Shown here: positions 1 to 11,256 of the stretch, piece by piece
Position numbering within the stretch: the first letter of the stretch is position 1
How the letters are laid out: each line of letters starts with the position of its first letter
Assembly (NCBI GenBank): GCA_030737875.1
Contig: CM060919.1
Location: 808,897,160 to 808,961,159 of the forward strand
Direction: 5' to 3'
Source of the DNA: Allium sativum
Taxonomy: Eukaryota; Streptophyta; Magnoliopsida; Asparagales; Amaryllidaceae
Length of the DNA stretch: 64,000 nt
The notes under the pieces: generated by a model
Told to the model about the DNA's origin: nothing
The model's database searches: none
What the model saw: only the letters and a program-made list of their open reading frames with translations
Made by a program: the position numbers and the translations under genes

Positions 1-1720
1 CATGGAGTCATGACCAAATCTTTACAAATGACCCCACTTCATTGGTTTATAGCCCTTTAGTCGTACCTAGGCCACTGTGGCCCTGAATCCGTTCACGTAC
101 CTCCCATACATAGTGATCCAAAGTCATAGACATCGACTGCCCCTTGGCACACGTCCCGCAGCAAAGCCCAATCATGAAGTGAATTCATCGGTTCCCAACT
201 GGATCCTGAACTCTAACTTCCCATATCGGACTACCTTTGCATCTCGGGTTATTGGTCAACATTGGGTCGGGTCGGGTTCTCCTTCTAGCCATCGGTTCGG
301 GTTGGGTCCTCTGCTTCGGGTCGGTTCGTAGTCTTCTCCTGTAGCGGTTCGGTTCGGGTCCACGGCGTCGCATCGGTTCGGGTCGGGTGTTCCCCCTTCG
401 GGTCGGGTCGGGTGCCATCTCCCTTCCAGTTCGTGCTTCTGCTCCGATCCGCTCCCTCGTTCTTCACGTGCTCCGATCCGATCCCTCCTTCGCCATCTGA
501 TCCGCGTGGTCTTCCCTCTTGCCAGTTCTTCCAAGTGTTAAGTTCCGATCCGAGCCCTTCGTCTCCAAGTCGATCCGATCCCCAGCTTAACCAACATGGC
601 CTTCCTTTTCGCCAAGCCTCTTTTGTGCCTGACTCCAGTTCGGGTCGGGTTCCTTGCCCAGGTCTCCTATCCGATCCGAGCCCATATCCGATCCGATCCG
701 AAACCCTGCACAACTTTCTGCAACTTTTTCCACAACTTGTTTACGCCATTCGACGACGTTTTCGACAAATCTAACTATACTAATCAATCACAAATCATCC
801 CAAACAGTCATAGCAACATAGCAAACTAACCACAAACACCAAAACAATGAATTTACATGTCAAAATGGATCAAATATACCCAAAATCCCATTTTTCCCTT
901 AAGCATGATTAAATAAAACTAATCATAGGGTTAACGAAACTTAATCAAATCGAACCAAATTTCTAACAGAGGCATAAAATATTATTTAAGAATTTCTAAA
1001 CATTTTTCCAGAATTTATTAGTGTATAAATTCGCTAATCTTCACTAATTACCCTTAATTAACTGTAATTAGTGCCAAAACGATGCTAATCACTCACCTTG
1101 GCCACAAACGAAATTTTCAGAACTGAAACCTTGCTGATTTGGGTGAATACTGATGTCTAACAGCAGCTCTAACCTTGCTTTTGTGTTTTCTCTCCTTAAT
1201 TTGATGTAGATTAAGCCAAAATTTGATTAGAAAGTGATTAGAAGGTGATTTGGGTGTTGGAGGCCATTGCTAGGGTTCCAAGAATGAAAGTGGTGGCTGA
1301 AAGAAATGTTTTCTAACCCTAATCAGCCCCTATACATCTCCAATCCCGAAATCCCCTTTGAGCCTAGCTGCTAATTACCCGGTTAAGCCCAATTAAGCTG
1401 TTTTTCACCATTTGAAACTTGTTTCAGCCATATCTCCCAAACGGTGAGTCCGTTTGGCTAATGTGACCACTCTACGGAATTGTAAACCATCATCCGGAGC
1501 CAATGGAAGTAGTTTCAGGTCAAAATTCCTTTCCAGTCAAAAGTTATGGCCAAAACAGTACCAACTTGGGGTAAAATGGTCATTTAAAAATCGGGAAAAA
1601 TCATGAACATGGGAAATGACCCCAATAGTCGTCTCCCAAAGTTACATGACCACACGACTTCGTATGTGAAAGAAATAAATATTATACGATCCTATGATGC
1701 GTAGAATACGGGTCGTTACA
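1..1720 (-). mobile_element. Partial LTR related to E1, minus orientation
   Basis: Read on the minus strand the segment starts at 1720 with TGTAACGACCCGTATTCTAC and follows the same order of blocks as the E1 LTR (27696-30094): the GATCGTA block, the ACGGACTCACCGTTTGGGAG block, a TTAAGGGTAATTAG region, then the GATCCGACCCG-rich stretch at about 220-700 and the block near 180 matching about 29170. It is a diverged subfamily, not a copy of E1. The far end lies beyond the left edge. No polypurine tract lies next to 1720, so 1720 looks like the outer edge of a 5' LTR or a solo LTR. Small reading frames on both strands come from the repetitive GC-rich part and are not credible genes. Confidence 0.8.
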
Positions 1721-2885
1721 TAGGTCGTGGGCGATCCATCAAAATAATGGAGTTCATAACCTAAATTTTCCAGGCCTCTTCAACTTCTCCTCCGGAGCTC
1801 CTCTTCCAAGTTTCGTCCGATTCCGATTAGCCGAACTTTCGATTTTCTCTGACCAACCAATCTAAGCTTAAACGATGAACTCCTATGCATACAATTTATC
1901 TAAAAGATCCATTTTTGACAAAACATTCAATAGCACAACAAACAATCATCATACAATCATTAGCACAACAAATAATCTTCATACAATCATACCAATTCAC
2001 CAAATCATGAAATAACGATAAATGAATCGATAATTGGATCTAACTTACATATAATTAATAATTAACATGTGATTTAAATATTACATGTGAATTGGCGTTA
2101 TAGCTAACTAGATTAGATCCTATGTTGTGATACAAATTCAAAACATACTTACATCAATTAGATCTAGGAGAACATAACTTGTATGAATGAATTTAAGATT
2201 AAACAAACTCATATAATTCATTGAATCCGTGTGAGAGATTATTATCCCTCACCAAATCCACAGAATAGCCACAAATCAATAGTCTCTAATCTCAGACAGT
2301 GAAAAATAACAAATAATGGCCTCCAAATCAATCTAATTGATGTGATCTACCTTTCCTTAATGTTTATCTTCAATCCTAGTTCACAAATCTATGAAATGAA
2401 ATGGAATGGAGGTGTATTTGATTGGGCCGGAGAATCACAGACACCCAACCAAATGAGGAAGTGAAGAGACTAAACAAATCTCTTTAGCCCTACCCTCCTA
2501 TTAATAGCCAACAACCCCTAGCCTTAATAGGACTCACTAACCAGCCCAATAATACTAATTAACCTATCCAGAAAAGAAGCAACATTAAAACAACCATTTC
2601 TCCCAAACCGCTTAACCAAATCCTTAATGGGACCACTCTACAAAATTGGAAACCTCACTCCCGATCCAGTGAGATCAATCCCAACTCCTTATTCGATCTC
2701 ATTCAAAATTTATGCTCTAAACAAAAATAGAAAGGGCATAATGGCCACAAACAGAATTTGTAAAAATCATGGACATGCCTCTCATTCCCATGAACAACAT
2801 ATCGAAAGATGAGATTTGTTAGATCCTTGGAGAATTAAATAAAAATATTTTATGATCCTTCGATATGTAAAATGCGGGGCGTTAC
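1721..2885 (-). mobile_element. Second LTR fragment, minus orientation
   Basis: The minus strand begins at 2885 with TGTAACGCCCCGCATTTTAC, then has the ATCGAAGGATCATAAAATAT and CATGATTTTTACAAATTCTG blocks. These correspond block by block to the 5' end of the E1-type LTR at low identity. It also keeps the gagtggtc block found in E1. The other end is unclear and may have been cut by the LTR at 1-1720. No internal coding region is seen. Confidence 0.55.
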
Positions 2886-5800
2886 AAGTTATATGTAAGC
2901 ACCACATTTTTAAAACCCTAGAATATAGATAAACTAGAAATATATTATTTAACGGTTTCGAATATATTTAGATATTTAATAATTGGTTTTAGAGATAGAA
3001 ACAAGTATTTTAAGACAAAGATATTAAAGAAGATGCTTTAACTTATTAAAGAGAATAGTTTCTTATTAGATAATAGTTTTAACCTCTTTGATTATATTTT
3101 AAAGAAATAAAATCTTAAAAGTGAATTGTGGATATACTTATCCTAAATGGATAAGTATGTGAATATTGTTTAAAGTAAGTAGTCTATAAAGGAACAGGGA
3201 AATAATAGAATACAGACATATATCTTTTATATTATGAATTGAATATATACACTGGTATATAAAGGAATATTAATCAGGTAGGAGTATTGATTAATAAATG
3301 AAATCTTATTAGGCGAATAAAGTCTTATTAGACAAACGAAATTTTATTATATAAAAAAAGTTTTACTAAAAAAAGAAGTTTTAATTAATGAAAGATTAAT
3401 TAAATGAAAAATAGATTATAAGCTGTTTATATTAGTTAATTGTTCTTTGACTATTTTATCATGCTTTGTGACAAGATAGTGTTTCAGATGTTTATTCCTT
3501 TTTTATGTAGATTTAGCGAGGTTGTTTTCCATATACAATCATCTATTGTATGATTTGTAGTCGATTAATCGACTATAGAACTTAACCTTAAATCTAATGA
3601 TTAGTTTTGAGAAGACCAAGATCGGTAAGTGTTCTACTTATCCAAAACCACTTCAAAACTCGTACACAGGTTCTATATTTTGGAAGCGGCTGTAAAGTGA
3701 AGTCTATGTGGCGAATCGAGATTTATTGAGATGCTCGAACACATGTATTGATGCTGAGATCTAGTGAGGTATCTGTGTGTGATTCGGAGATCTATTGATG
3801 TATTGAAATCCATGTGTGATTTTGAGATCTATTGAGGAATCTATGTGTTGTTCCGAGATGTGTAATCGTAAACGGGAATTCTTGTTTTGTTTGAGTGATG
3901 AAGAATCGTGTAAAGATGCGGAACGAAACACTAACATCAGATATGGATAAAGACAGAGTAGGATGCATGATCTGGGGTTTAACTAACCCACAACAGGATA
4001 TATTGACTCCATATCTTGAGTATGCTTATCGATGTTGCACATGGTAGTTGGATTTATTTGGTTCCACATGGTGCAAATTGGTGTTTTCGTGCATGGGCTA
4101 GTCATGCTTGCCTTGGGTATATTTTATCTAGAGATATATGATGCTTGAAAGGTAGTTTACAATCCTTATGAATGGGGTTCGGATCTGGTTTGACCCACAG
4201 AGATATCATTGGAAAAATCCAATATGCGAATGTACCTCAATGGTTTTGTTTGTATCTTAATAGTTGTCGAATGTAGCCAATGTGACCATTCCACCTATTT
4301 GATTTATTTGTATTTTATACCCTAAACATTTTCTATTATACAACTATACTTCTCCTAATAAATGGTTGGATGCTATTAAGGGGATAACCGTTACGGAAGT
4401 TCGTACGGCCTCAAATTATATTGATATATGTTACCTATATGTTGAGTTATCTCATGCGGTTTCCTAGCCTGATCCGGCTATTATTTTATTATAATGCTCA
4501 GGTCAGACCAAATATATTTTCCAGACTGGATTTAGATTGCGTTATAGCTTCATAAGAGGAGTTGGTGATGAGATGTATGCACGTATCCTTCTATTTAATC
4601 CGCTGTGTATGTAGTTGTATGTATCAGAAATTGTAAGGAAAGGTTATTATAGCTGTTCAAACCGATTCATTGCGTATTGTGATTGATGTATGTATATTAC
4701 GATTTTTTTCTTTTTGTAAGGAGCATTATTTGTATTATAGATTATTTGTTCTGTGGTGATATTATATTTTGTATCTTCTTTCTTCTATTCTTTTATTCTT
4801 TTCTTTTCCTTTAACTATCAGTATCTATGGCACTTAATTTGGGATACATAAATACAAAGATTGTATTATTATTGATTTTCGAAAGATAAAAAGGCAGGTC
4901 GACCCACCTCTAGGGGATAAGATTCTACTACAGATGACGCATAATCTCATGATCGAGATTGATCGGGGGTAGGTTTTACTTTGCACTCTCTTTTACCTGC
5001 TTTGGATGATTTGGACAAAAATCTCAAGTTTCTTACACATGTAAGAGAACTAAATAGATCCTTCAGATCACTGTGGATTGAATAACTAAGGTGAACATTT
5101 TGGATCTTCTGCTTATCATACATTTTTCGTTGTTTAAAAAGGAATATATATCTAACAAAAGGTGGTGACCTATTCATCATAAGGCGATGAAACTAGTTTC
5201 GGCTGGAACAACAGGATAAGTTTACAATCATTGAGTCCCATTGAATAAGTGGTTAAGGATCAACAAGGATTGTAATTTGTCCAATCAAAGTGATTTGGGA
5301 CCGGAGATGTTAAGAAGTAAGATATTTCGTATAGAATGCAACTAGATTAGCCTATTGTCATTGAGTCCGGCCAGATAAGTGGATAAGGCTCATCAAGGGT
5401 AGAAATTTATCTCAATGGATGTTTCAGGATAAAAGAAGGCTAGAACTATGCTTCTTTGCCAAAGAGTGACCATATTGGCCTATTAACGTTTAGTCCCTCT
5501 AGACAAGTGGTTAGTGCTCTGCATGGATAACACAAAATCCCATCAAAAAATATTATGATTTGAATAGCAAGGGGTATGACGTATCGTTGAAGAGCGAAAG
5601 GATCAAAGTTCTCTAAGTCCTTTTCACTAGTGAGTGACTGGATCAGATTTAGCAAGTAACCTGGAGATAGGCCATGGTAGGTCCGGAGAGGCTATCCGAA
5701 GAAAGGATTTGGAGATGAACCATTGATCGACCCGTAGACGCTATGAATCAGTTTTTTAAACTAAGAATGAGCTCATTGGTCCGGAGAGACCGAGAGCTCA

Positions 5801-5918
5801 GCAAAGCTAAAAAACTCACTAAAAAATCGAAAAAGATAATCACCTTAAAAATAAATCTAACAGTTCAAAGAAACTATCTGACTAAAAACATGAACTCTAA
5901 ATAACCTGGAGAGGTCAT
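2886..5918. other. AT-rich stretch, no gene recognised
   Basis: I see no credible coding region; reading frames are short and low in complexity. The left part has a TATA-like stretch (tctataaagg near 3185) and TGTAAGCACC at about 2893, which could be the start of another old LTR, but I cannot find a matching end. A diverged repeat occupies 5215-5560 (listed separately). Confidence 0.4.
5215..5560. repeat. Diverged tandem repeat, about 130-bp period
   Basis: Three imperfect copies share the order: cattgagtcc or gtttagtccc, then aagtggttaag or a variant, then tc(a)tcaaggg or a variant. They start near 5230, 5358 and 5487. Identity between copies is low, so this is an old duplication. Confidence 0.4.
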
Positions 5919-6884
5919 TGAAACACCCCACACCCCTTAATGTCACCCATATGAGGATGTGCTAAGGTTTATGAAGCGCTTTGGTATAAAGTAATATCAC
6001 AGAGACTAAAATTCACAAGACAGAAATATAGAACACAACAGAAACTTCAAAACATTTATTAAATATGCAAGTCAAATCATAGTACTTATTACATTTCAAA
6101 ATACCAGATAGTCATCATCATAAAACAAATATACTATTTCATGGAAAATATCAGAGTACATAAGTAAAACCATAAAAAAAACTATCCCCTTATAAGTCAA
6201 AACAATGATAAGAAAAAAAGAACTGAACCAATACATGAATCTGTAAAGAGTCTGAATCCAAGATGAACCAAATAATCAAGAATTACTGTTTCCCTGTGAC
6301 CTAGAGGGAAAAGGAAGAGAGAAGGAGGAAACAAACTAGGTCAAACATATGTCTTCTGAGTTATAGTAATTTCTAGCTTGAGCATAAGATAAGGAAGTAT
6401 TTAGGCATACAAATAGTTCTAAAAGCAATAGACATAAAATCATGAACGAAATGGAAGATAGGATAAATAGGAATAAAGTTAGGCTTCTTATTCATATCCA
6501 AAAATTATTGCACTAACTATCAAGATACGTAATTAGGCTGTACCTAATTTCTAACCGTTGATCGGCTACTTTACCCAAAATGTGATAACCTACGCTAGCT
6601 ATGGAATTTGAGGTTATCAATCCCGAACCCATCAACTAAAAAGACATAGTCGTTAATCACAGGCATTATAGCGGCTTATCTTCCCCATTCTGAATGATGC
6701 ACGCTCATCGTTCCGTTGGAACGCACCAGTACCCACCTCGTTTAAACCTCTTACTAGTTCTGTAAAGTGTGTCCTAGCCTCTATCTAGTGTGAGACTCCA
6801 TGATAATAAAGGGATACTGACTGATACGTGTTACCAACCAAAAATGCAATTGATACAAGTCACTCCTAGACTTGGTACCCATTC

Positions 6885-7065
6885 ATTACTTTATTTATCT
6901 TCCCTAACCAGCCCCACGCACCCGGAACGGACCTAAACAAGGATTTTATTATATTATTAGGTCTATTATCTTTCCCAATCTGCCCCATGCTGCCGGAACG
7001 GACCTAATCTATAAGCTAATTATCTTCCCCAACCAGCCCCAAGCTGTTGGAACGGGCTCCCTCTA
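6885..7065 (-). repeat. Three tandem ~68-bp units inside the E0 LTR
   Basis: The motif tatcttccc(c)-aaccagcccca-...-ggaacgg occurs near 6897, 6968 and 7020. The middle unit is flanked by TTAGGT (about 6958) and ACCTAA (about 7005), which can pair as a stem. Confidence 0.55.
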
Positions 7066-8138
7066 TCTTAGCTAATTAGTTTCATGGATTTTAACTTAAC
7101 ACAATTTAAGTTTATTAATAAGCCCAACATAACCTCATGTTATATCCTAGGTTGTATTAACATTTCTAATTAATGTTATTCCCTTTTGTACAACCATTTC
7201 TCACATTACTTAACATCAAATTAAGTTCAATTTATTCCAAATTACATGTACTCCAATTACACGGTAATGTTTTATCCCCAATTTAAAATCCAATCTGATT
7301 AGAACACTTTATCAGTTATACGCCCAAAAATCCTTTTATTTTCTATTTCAACATTATTCCAACTTAACGCACAAATAACGATAAAGGCCTTGGCTCTTTT
7401 TAGGCCTAGGCTTAGCGCTAAAAGAAAAGGGAAATGGTCTAGGCTACTTGTAAGGCCTATACTCATAATAAACAAAAGCAAATAAAATAGGCATAAACAT
7501 AACTGTAAATAAACTATAACAAAGAAGGGGATAAGAAAAAAGAGAATTACTTACAAACAATAGACAACTAAAAAGAAATTGGCATAGACAGTAAATAAAT
7601 TACAGTAACTTACAGCAAAACTAAACATATAAATACTGTAACATAAAACTTGAAAATTAAAACTGCTTAACCGTCTAAACATTCCAACTCAAATAACTAT
7701 TCTAAAAGTTACATAAAACTCACAGATATGATGAACAAAGCTTCCCCCATAGCCTACTTCTAAAATCTACAGAACCACCACCTCAAGAAGTGTTTATAAA
7801 AATAGATATTAAAACTTAACCGCTTAAAAATTTAATTATGTGGCATTCCTAATTCTTAGGATAAGACTGGGGAAGAAGAAGAGAGAATGGATGTAAAGAA
7901 ACAAGAGAGGCTCTGCTAGTCTATTTAAAGGGTTTACTGGATGCCCTCTGTCGTTTAAATCTAAGATTAGATGTGATCCAACCTTCTCATTGGACCAATA
8001 ACAAAGCGCCACGTTGGCCTATGGTTTAAAATAAACTAATAAAACTCAGCCAACTCAACAAAATAACGGTGTAAATAATAATAAACGTCGCTCCCTTGTG
8101 TGCCATCCAAGGCACATAACTTCTTCGAACTGGGTTAG

Positions 8139-8156
8139 CCCCCCCCCCCCCCCCCC
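8139..8156. repeat. Run of 18 C
   Basis: Uninterrupted C run seen directly, inside the U3 part of the E0 LTR and next to palindromic GTTGAC/GTCAAC motifs. Length in the real genome may vary or be affected by sequencing. Confidence 0.9.
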
Positions 8157-8427
8157 GCATACCTGGGTCAACACAAATGTTGACCCAGTTGGGTTGGGTC
8201 ACCCAGTGACCGTTGGTTCCTTCTGTTTATTTATTTAATTTTTCTTAATTTTTCTTTAATTCATAACTAGTTCATTTTAACTCCGATTTTAGCAAACCAA
8301 GTGTCGATTTTGATCATAAAATTACAATGGACCCAACAGTGTTAATCCCGTTGTCTAATTCTGAGTATTATTTAGTTTATTAATCTTTTACATATAATTA
8401 TTATTTATTAAAATTCGAGGTGTTACA

Positions 8428-8447
8428 TTATCCCCAACTTAAAGGAT
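8428..8447 (-). other. E0 polypurine tract
   Basis: On the minus strand the sequence just before the LTR reads CCTTTAAGTTGGGGATAA and abuts TGTAACACC at 8427. The position and purine content fit the plus-strand primer site. The same layout occurs in E2 (38462 onward) and E3 (62800-62814). Confidence 0.7.
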
Positions 8448-9030
8448 TTCTCCTTGAAATCTCCAAGGCTGAAAGAATGTTATATGTATTGTCAACCATT
8501 TTCTACACTCATCCACTCAACCATCAACCACTAGCATCCATTCTACTTAGATTTTCTAATGCTTTTGACGAACATATGCAAAAGTGTAGTGTTTATGTCC
8601 CTAATCTAATGCAAAAACCAGGGGATCCTCTAATTCAGTTGACTCCTCAATGTGATTCATGTATGTGACATGCATCCAATATGTATGCAAAGGAACCCTA
8701 GTGATACATATGAAATTCTATATGTATGCAACAACCATTCATCAAAATGCAACATCCAAGTGATGATTCAGCCATTTTTAATCAATATTAAAATTTTAAA
8801 AAATGCATACGCATCCATATGCAATTATGTGAGTGCCCTAGTTTAGCCGTTCTCTAACTAGTGCCTAGTATGTGTACATGCATCCACTTGCGAACACTTG
8901 CATCCACGTGAATATATTCAACCATAACATGTTTTAAACCATTTCCTACCATCCATAGGCTTCTACCTAATACTTATGATTCAAACGATCGGAAAAATAG
9001 ATTCAAATTCAAAGTTTATAAAAAGAATAA
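8448..9030 (-). other. E0 3' untranslated region
   Basis: No coding sequence. Motifs such as gcatccacttgc, gatgg and catatgcaa are shared with the 3' untranslated regions of E2 (38480-39030) and E3 (62300-62800), so this is the segment between the chromodomain end and the polypurine tract. Confidence 0.6.
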
Positions 9031-10375
9031 GAGCGTAATCTCAAAGAGAAACAGAAAAGAAGCACGAATCCTATCCTCTGGTTCCCAAGTCGCATCATCA
9101 CTGTCTTATCCCCATTGAATCTTAACAAACTTGATCTCTTTATTCCGTAGCTTTTTTACCTCTGATCCTAGTATCCGGGTAGGAACTCTACTGACTGATG
9201 CCTCTCTCTTTACCTCGATATCCTCTAGAGTACTCAGCTCAATTACTACCACAAAATCATGTAAGCACTTTCGCAAGTGCAAAACATGGAATACATCCGA
9301 ACTCCTGCCAATCTCTCTGGCAGTCTAACTCTGTAGGCCATTTGGCCTATCCTCTCTACTATAGGAATGACACTACAAACCTTGGTGCCAACTTCCTTAC
9401 TGAGACGAACCAAACAACACTCATCAATGGTGACACCTTAACAAAAACCATGTCTCCTTACCCAAACTCTAGGTCTGTCCTCCTCTAATTTGTATACAAC
9501 ATCTATCTGTCTTGAGCTGCCTTCATTCACCTATGAATCAAAACTATCTTCTTTGAGGTTTCTCTAACCATCTTAGGTCCAAGTAAAAGTTTGTTTGTAG
9601 ACTCCCACCAACATGTAAGTGATCTGAAAGGTCGTCTGTATAATGCTTCAAAGGGAGCCATACCAATACTCGTCTGATTGCTGTTATTATATGAAAACTC
9701 TACCAATGGAAGATGCTCCTCCCAAATCCCTCCGAAGTCTGGGATACACAGCCTTAATAAATCCTCAAGAATTCTATTAACCATCTCCGACTGTCCATCT
9801 GTCTGAGGATGACAGGAAGTACTAAGTCGTAGTTGTGTCCCCAATGCCTCCTGCAGGCTCCTCTAAAAGTCGCTTGTAAAGATGGGGTCTCTATCACTAA
9901 CAATACTATGGGGTACTCCATGAAGTTAGACGATATCTCTAAGATACACTGATGACAATCAAGTAGCCATCCGCTTACTCTTAACTAGGATAAAGTGAGC
10001 ACTTTTAGTCAACCTACCGACAATAACTCGAATACTAATGTTTCCCTTCCTCGATCTAGATAACCATCTATAAAGTCCGTGGTGAAGCTCTTCCAACCTC
10101 CACTGTGGCACATCTAAAGGTTGGAGCAATCCATCAAGGTTCCTCTGCTCAACCTTTAGTCGCTTACAAGTCATACATCGAGCTACATACTCTGCCATAT
10201 CCTTCTTCATCCCTATCCACAGAATAAACCTCCTCGTATCTCTGTACATCTTGTCAACGCCCAGATGGATGGTCATCCGAGAGTGATGAGCCTCCTTTAA
10301 GATCGATCTCAACAAATCATCAACTTGAGGAACACACAATCTCCCATCATGATGTATCCACCCTCTCCCATCCAT
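9030..10375 (-). pseudogene. E0 integrase-chromodomain relic (Ty3/gypsy pol)
   Basis: Minus-strand frames match E3 integrase in order. At 10375-9959 are the HHCC zinc-finger region (EAHHSRMTIH, then CMTCKRLK) and the start of the DDE core. At 9844-9527 are the DDE glutamate region (CHPQTDGQSEMVNRILEDLL) and LVEFSYNNS. In about 9340-9130 fragments of the [10 protein letters not shown] and chromodomain-linker region are readable in a third frame. The active-site Asp near VSDRDP falls in the broken stretch 9845-9958. Several frameshifts make it non-functional. The region upstream (RT, protease, gag, 5' LTR) is absent, so E0 is truncated near 10380. Family: Tekay/Del-type Ty3/gypsy. Confidence 0.85.
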
Positions 10376-10646
10376 TATATCCCGTTTGTTGCCACTATGG
10401 GTATGCGGTGGAGGTAGTGGTAAAGGTGGATAAAGAAGATATTGGTTGTGGGATCCAGTTATGTCTATTACGACCGAATTGCAACAACTACTCTGAATGG
10501 ATTGAAGAGTCCAAGGGGAATTTCTTGCGCTAACGAGTTAGAACAAGAGATAAGGTGTCTTATAGCTGCTTTAGAATCCCTTTAGATTGAACGTAACATG
10601 TAGTTTGCTTGTTTTAGTATTTATCTATTTAACATCCATTATATCC
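10369..10646. repeat. 14-bp direct repeats flanking ~250 bp
   Basis: CATCCATTATATCC occurs at 10369-10382 and again at 10633-10646. The 250 bp between do not match E0 and are unrecognised. This could be a target-site duplication around a small insertion, or repair filler at the truncated end of E0. Confidence 0.45.
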
Positions 10647-11014
10647 TAAGTTTTAGTACCTATTTCCTATGTATACCTGAACGACACATAATTCAACATG
10701 ATAAACTATTGACTTGAGAAGTTTAGTTCGATAACAAACATGATCAAGAACAATAATAAATATATTAAAGAATGCATTTTCTTCGAAGTGACATAACATG
10801 ACATCAACACTTAAATGACATAACATGATAAATAATGAAAAACGGTACATTAGATGAAGAACAATTACATATACATAGAATTCACATGACATGAACAATA
10901 ATGACAAACAGCACAACACAGGAATAATACTAATATCAATAAGAAACCAAATGCAATACGTTTGCAATACATCTGAGCAAAATAATAAATACTTCACACC
11001 AAATGAACTACAAT

Positions 11015-11256
11015 ACAGATAATCGTCATTCTCTGCGTGGACGTGGCATACGGCGACGCCGATTCTCAACCTCATCATCATCTCATCTACCGTTGAGACT
11101 AGATAAATGCTTGTAGTACATCTACATGTCAACAAATCTCTTGTGCTCTTCCACCAGTTGCTCCTGCAGTCATGTTGCTTCCTCTGCCTAGCGATGTAGC
11201 TCACTATCATAGTAGACTAGGCTACGCTTAAGCTCTACGTATCCTGTGTGTTTGAT
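11015..11256 (-). pseudogene. PMD-like pseudogene, C-terminal part
   Basis: On the minus strand one frame reads a charged, coiled-coil-like stretch (LQEQLVEEHKRFVDM) followed by an Arg/Pro-rich tail (RRRRMPRPRRE) and a stop. Plant mobile domain proteins often have a variable charged tail, so this is read as the end of the gene whose body lies at 14921-16110, now separated by the CACTA-like element. In-frame stops are present. The link between the two parts is inferred from position and strand. Confidence 0.4.

Larger units (their letters stand above)
5919..8427 (-). mobile_element. E0 3' LTR (Ty3/gypsy, minus orientation)
   Basis: On the minus strand this 2,509-bp LTR starts at 8427 with TGTAACACCTCGAATTTTAA and ends at 5920-5919 with GGGGTGTTTCA. 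A polypurine tract lies immediately outside 8427 (8428-8447), so this is the 3' LTR of a minus-oriented element whose pol remnant lies to the right. A TATA-like TTTAAATAG (minus strand) lies near 7925. Inside are a triple repeat (about 6885-7065), a run of 18 C (8139-8156) and palindromic TTGACC motifs (about 8165-8215). The five bases before it are gtcat; a partner copy was not found. Confidence 0.85.

Noticed and set aside
10653..11210. 185-residue minus-strand frame, hydrophobic
   Set aside because: No motif, biased composition, and it overlaps the PMD-like tail, which is read in another frame.
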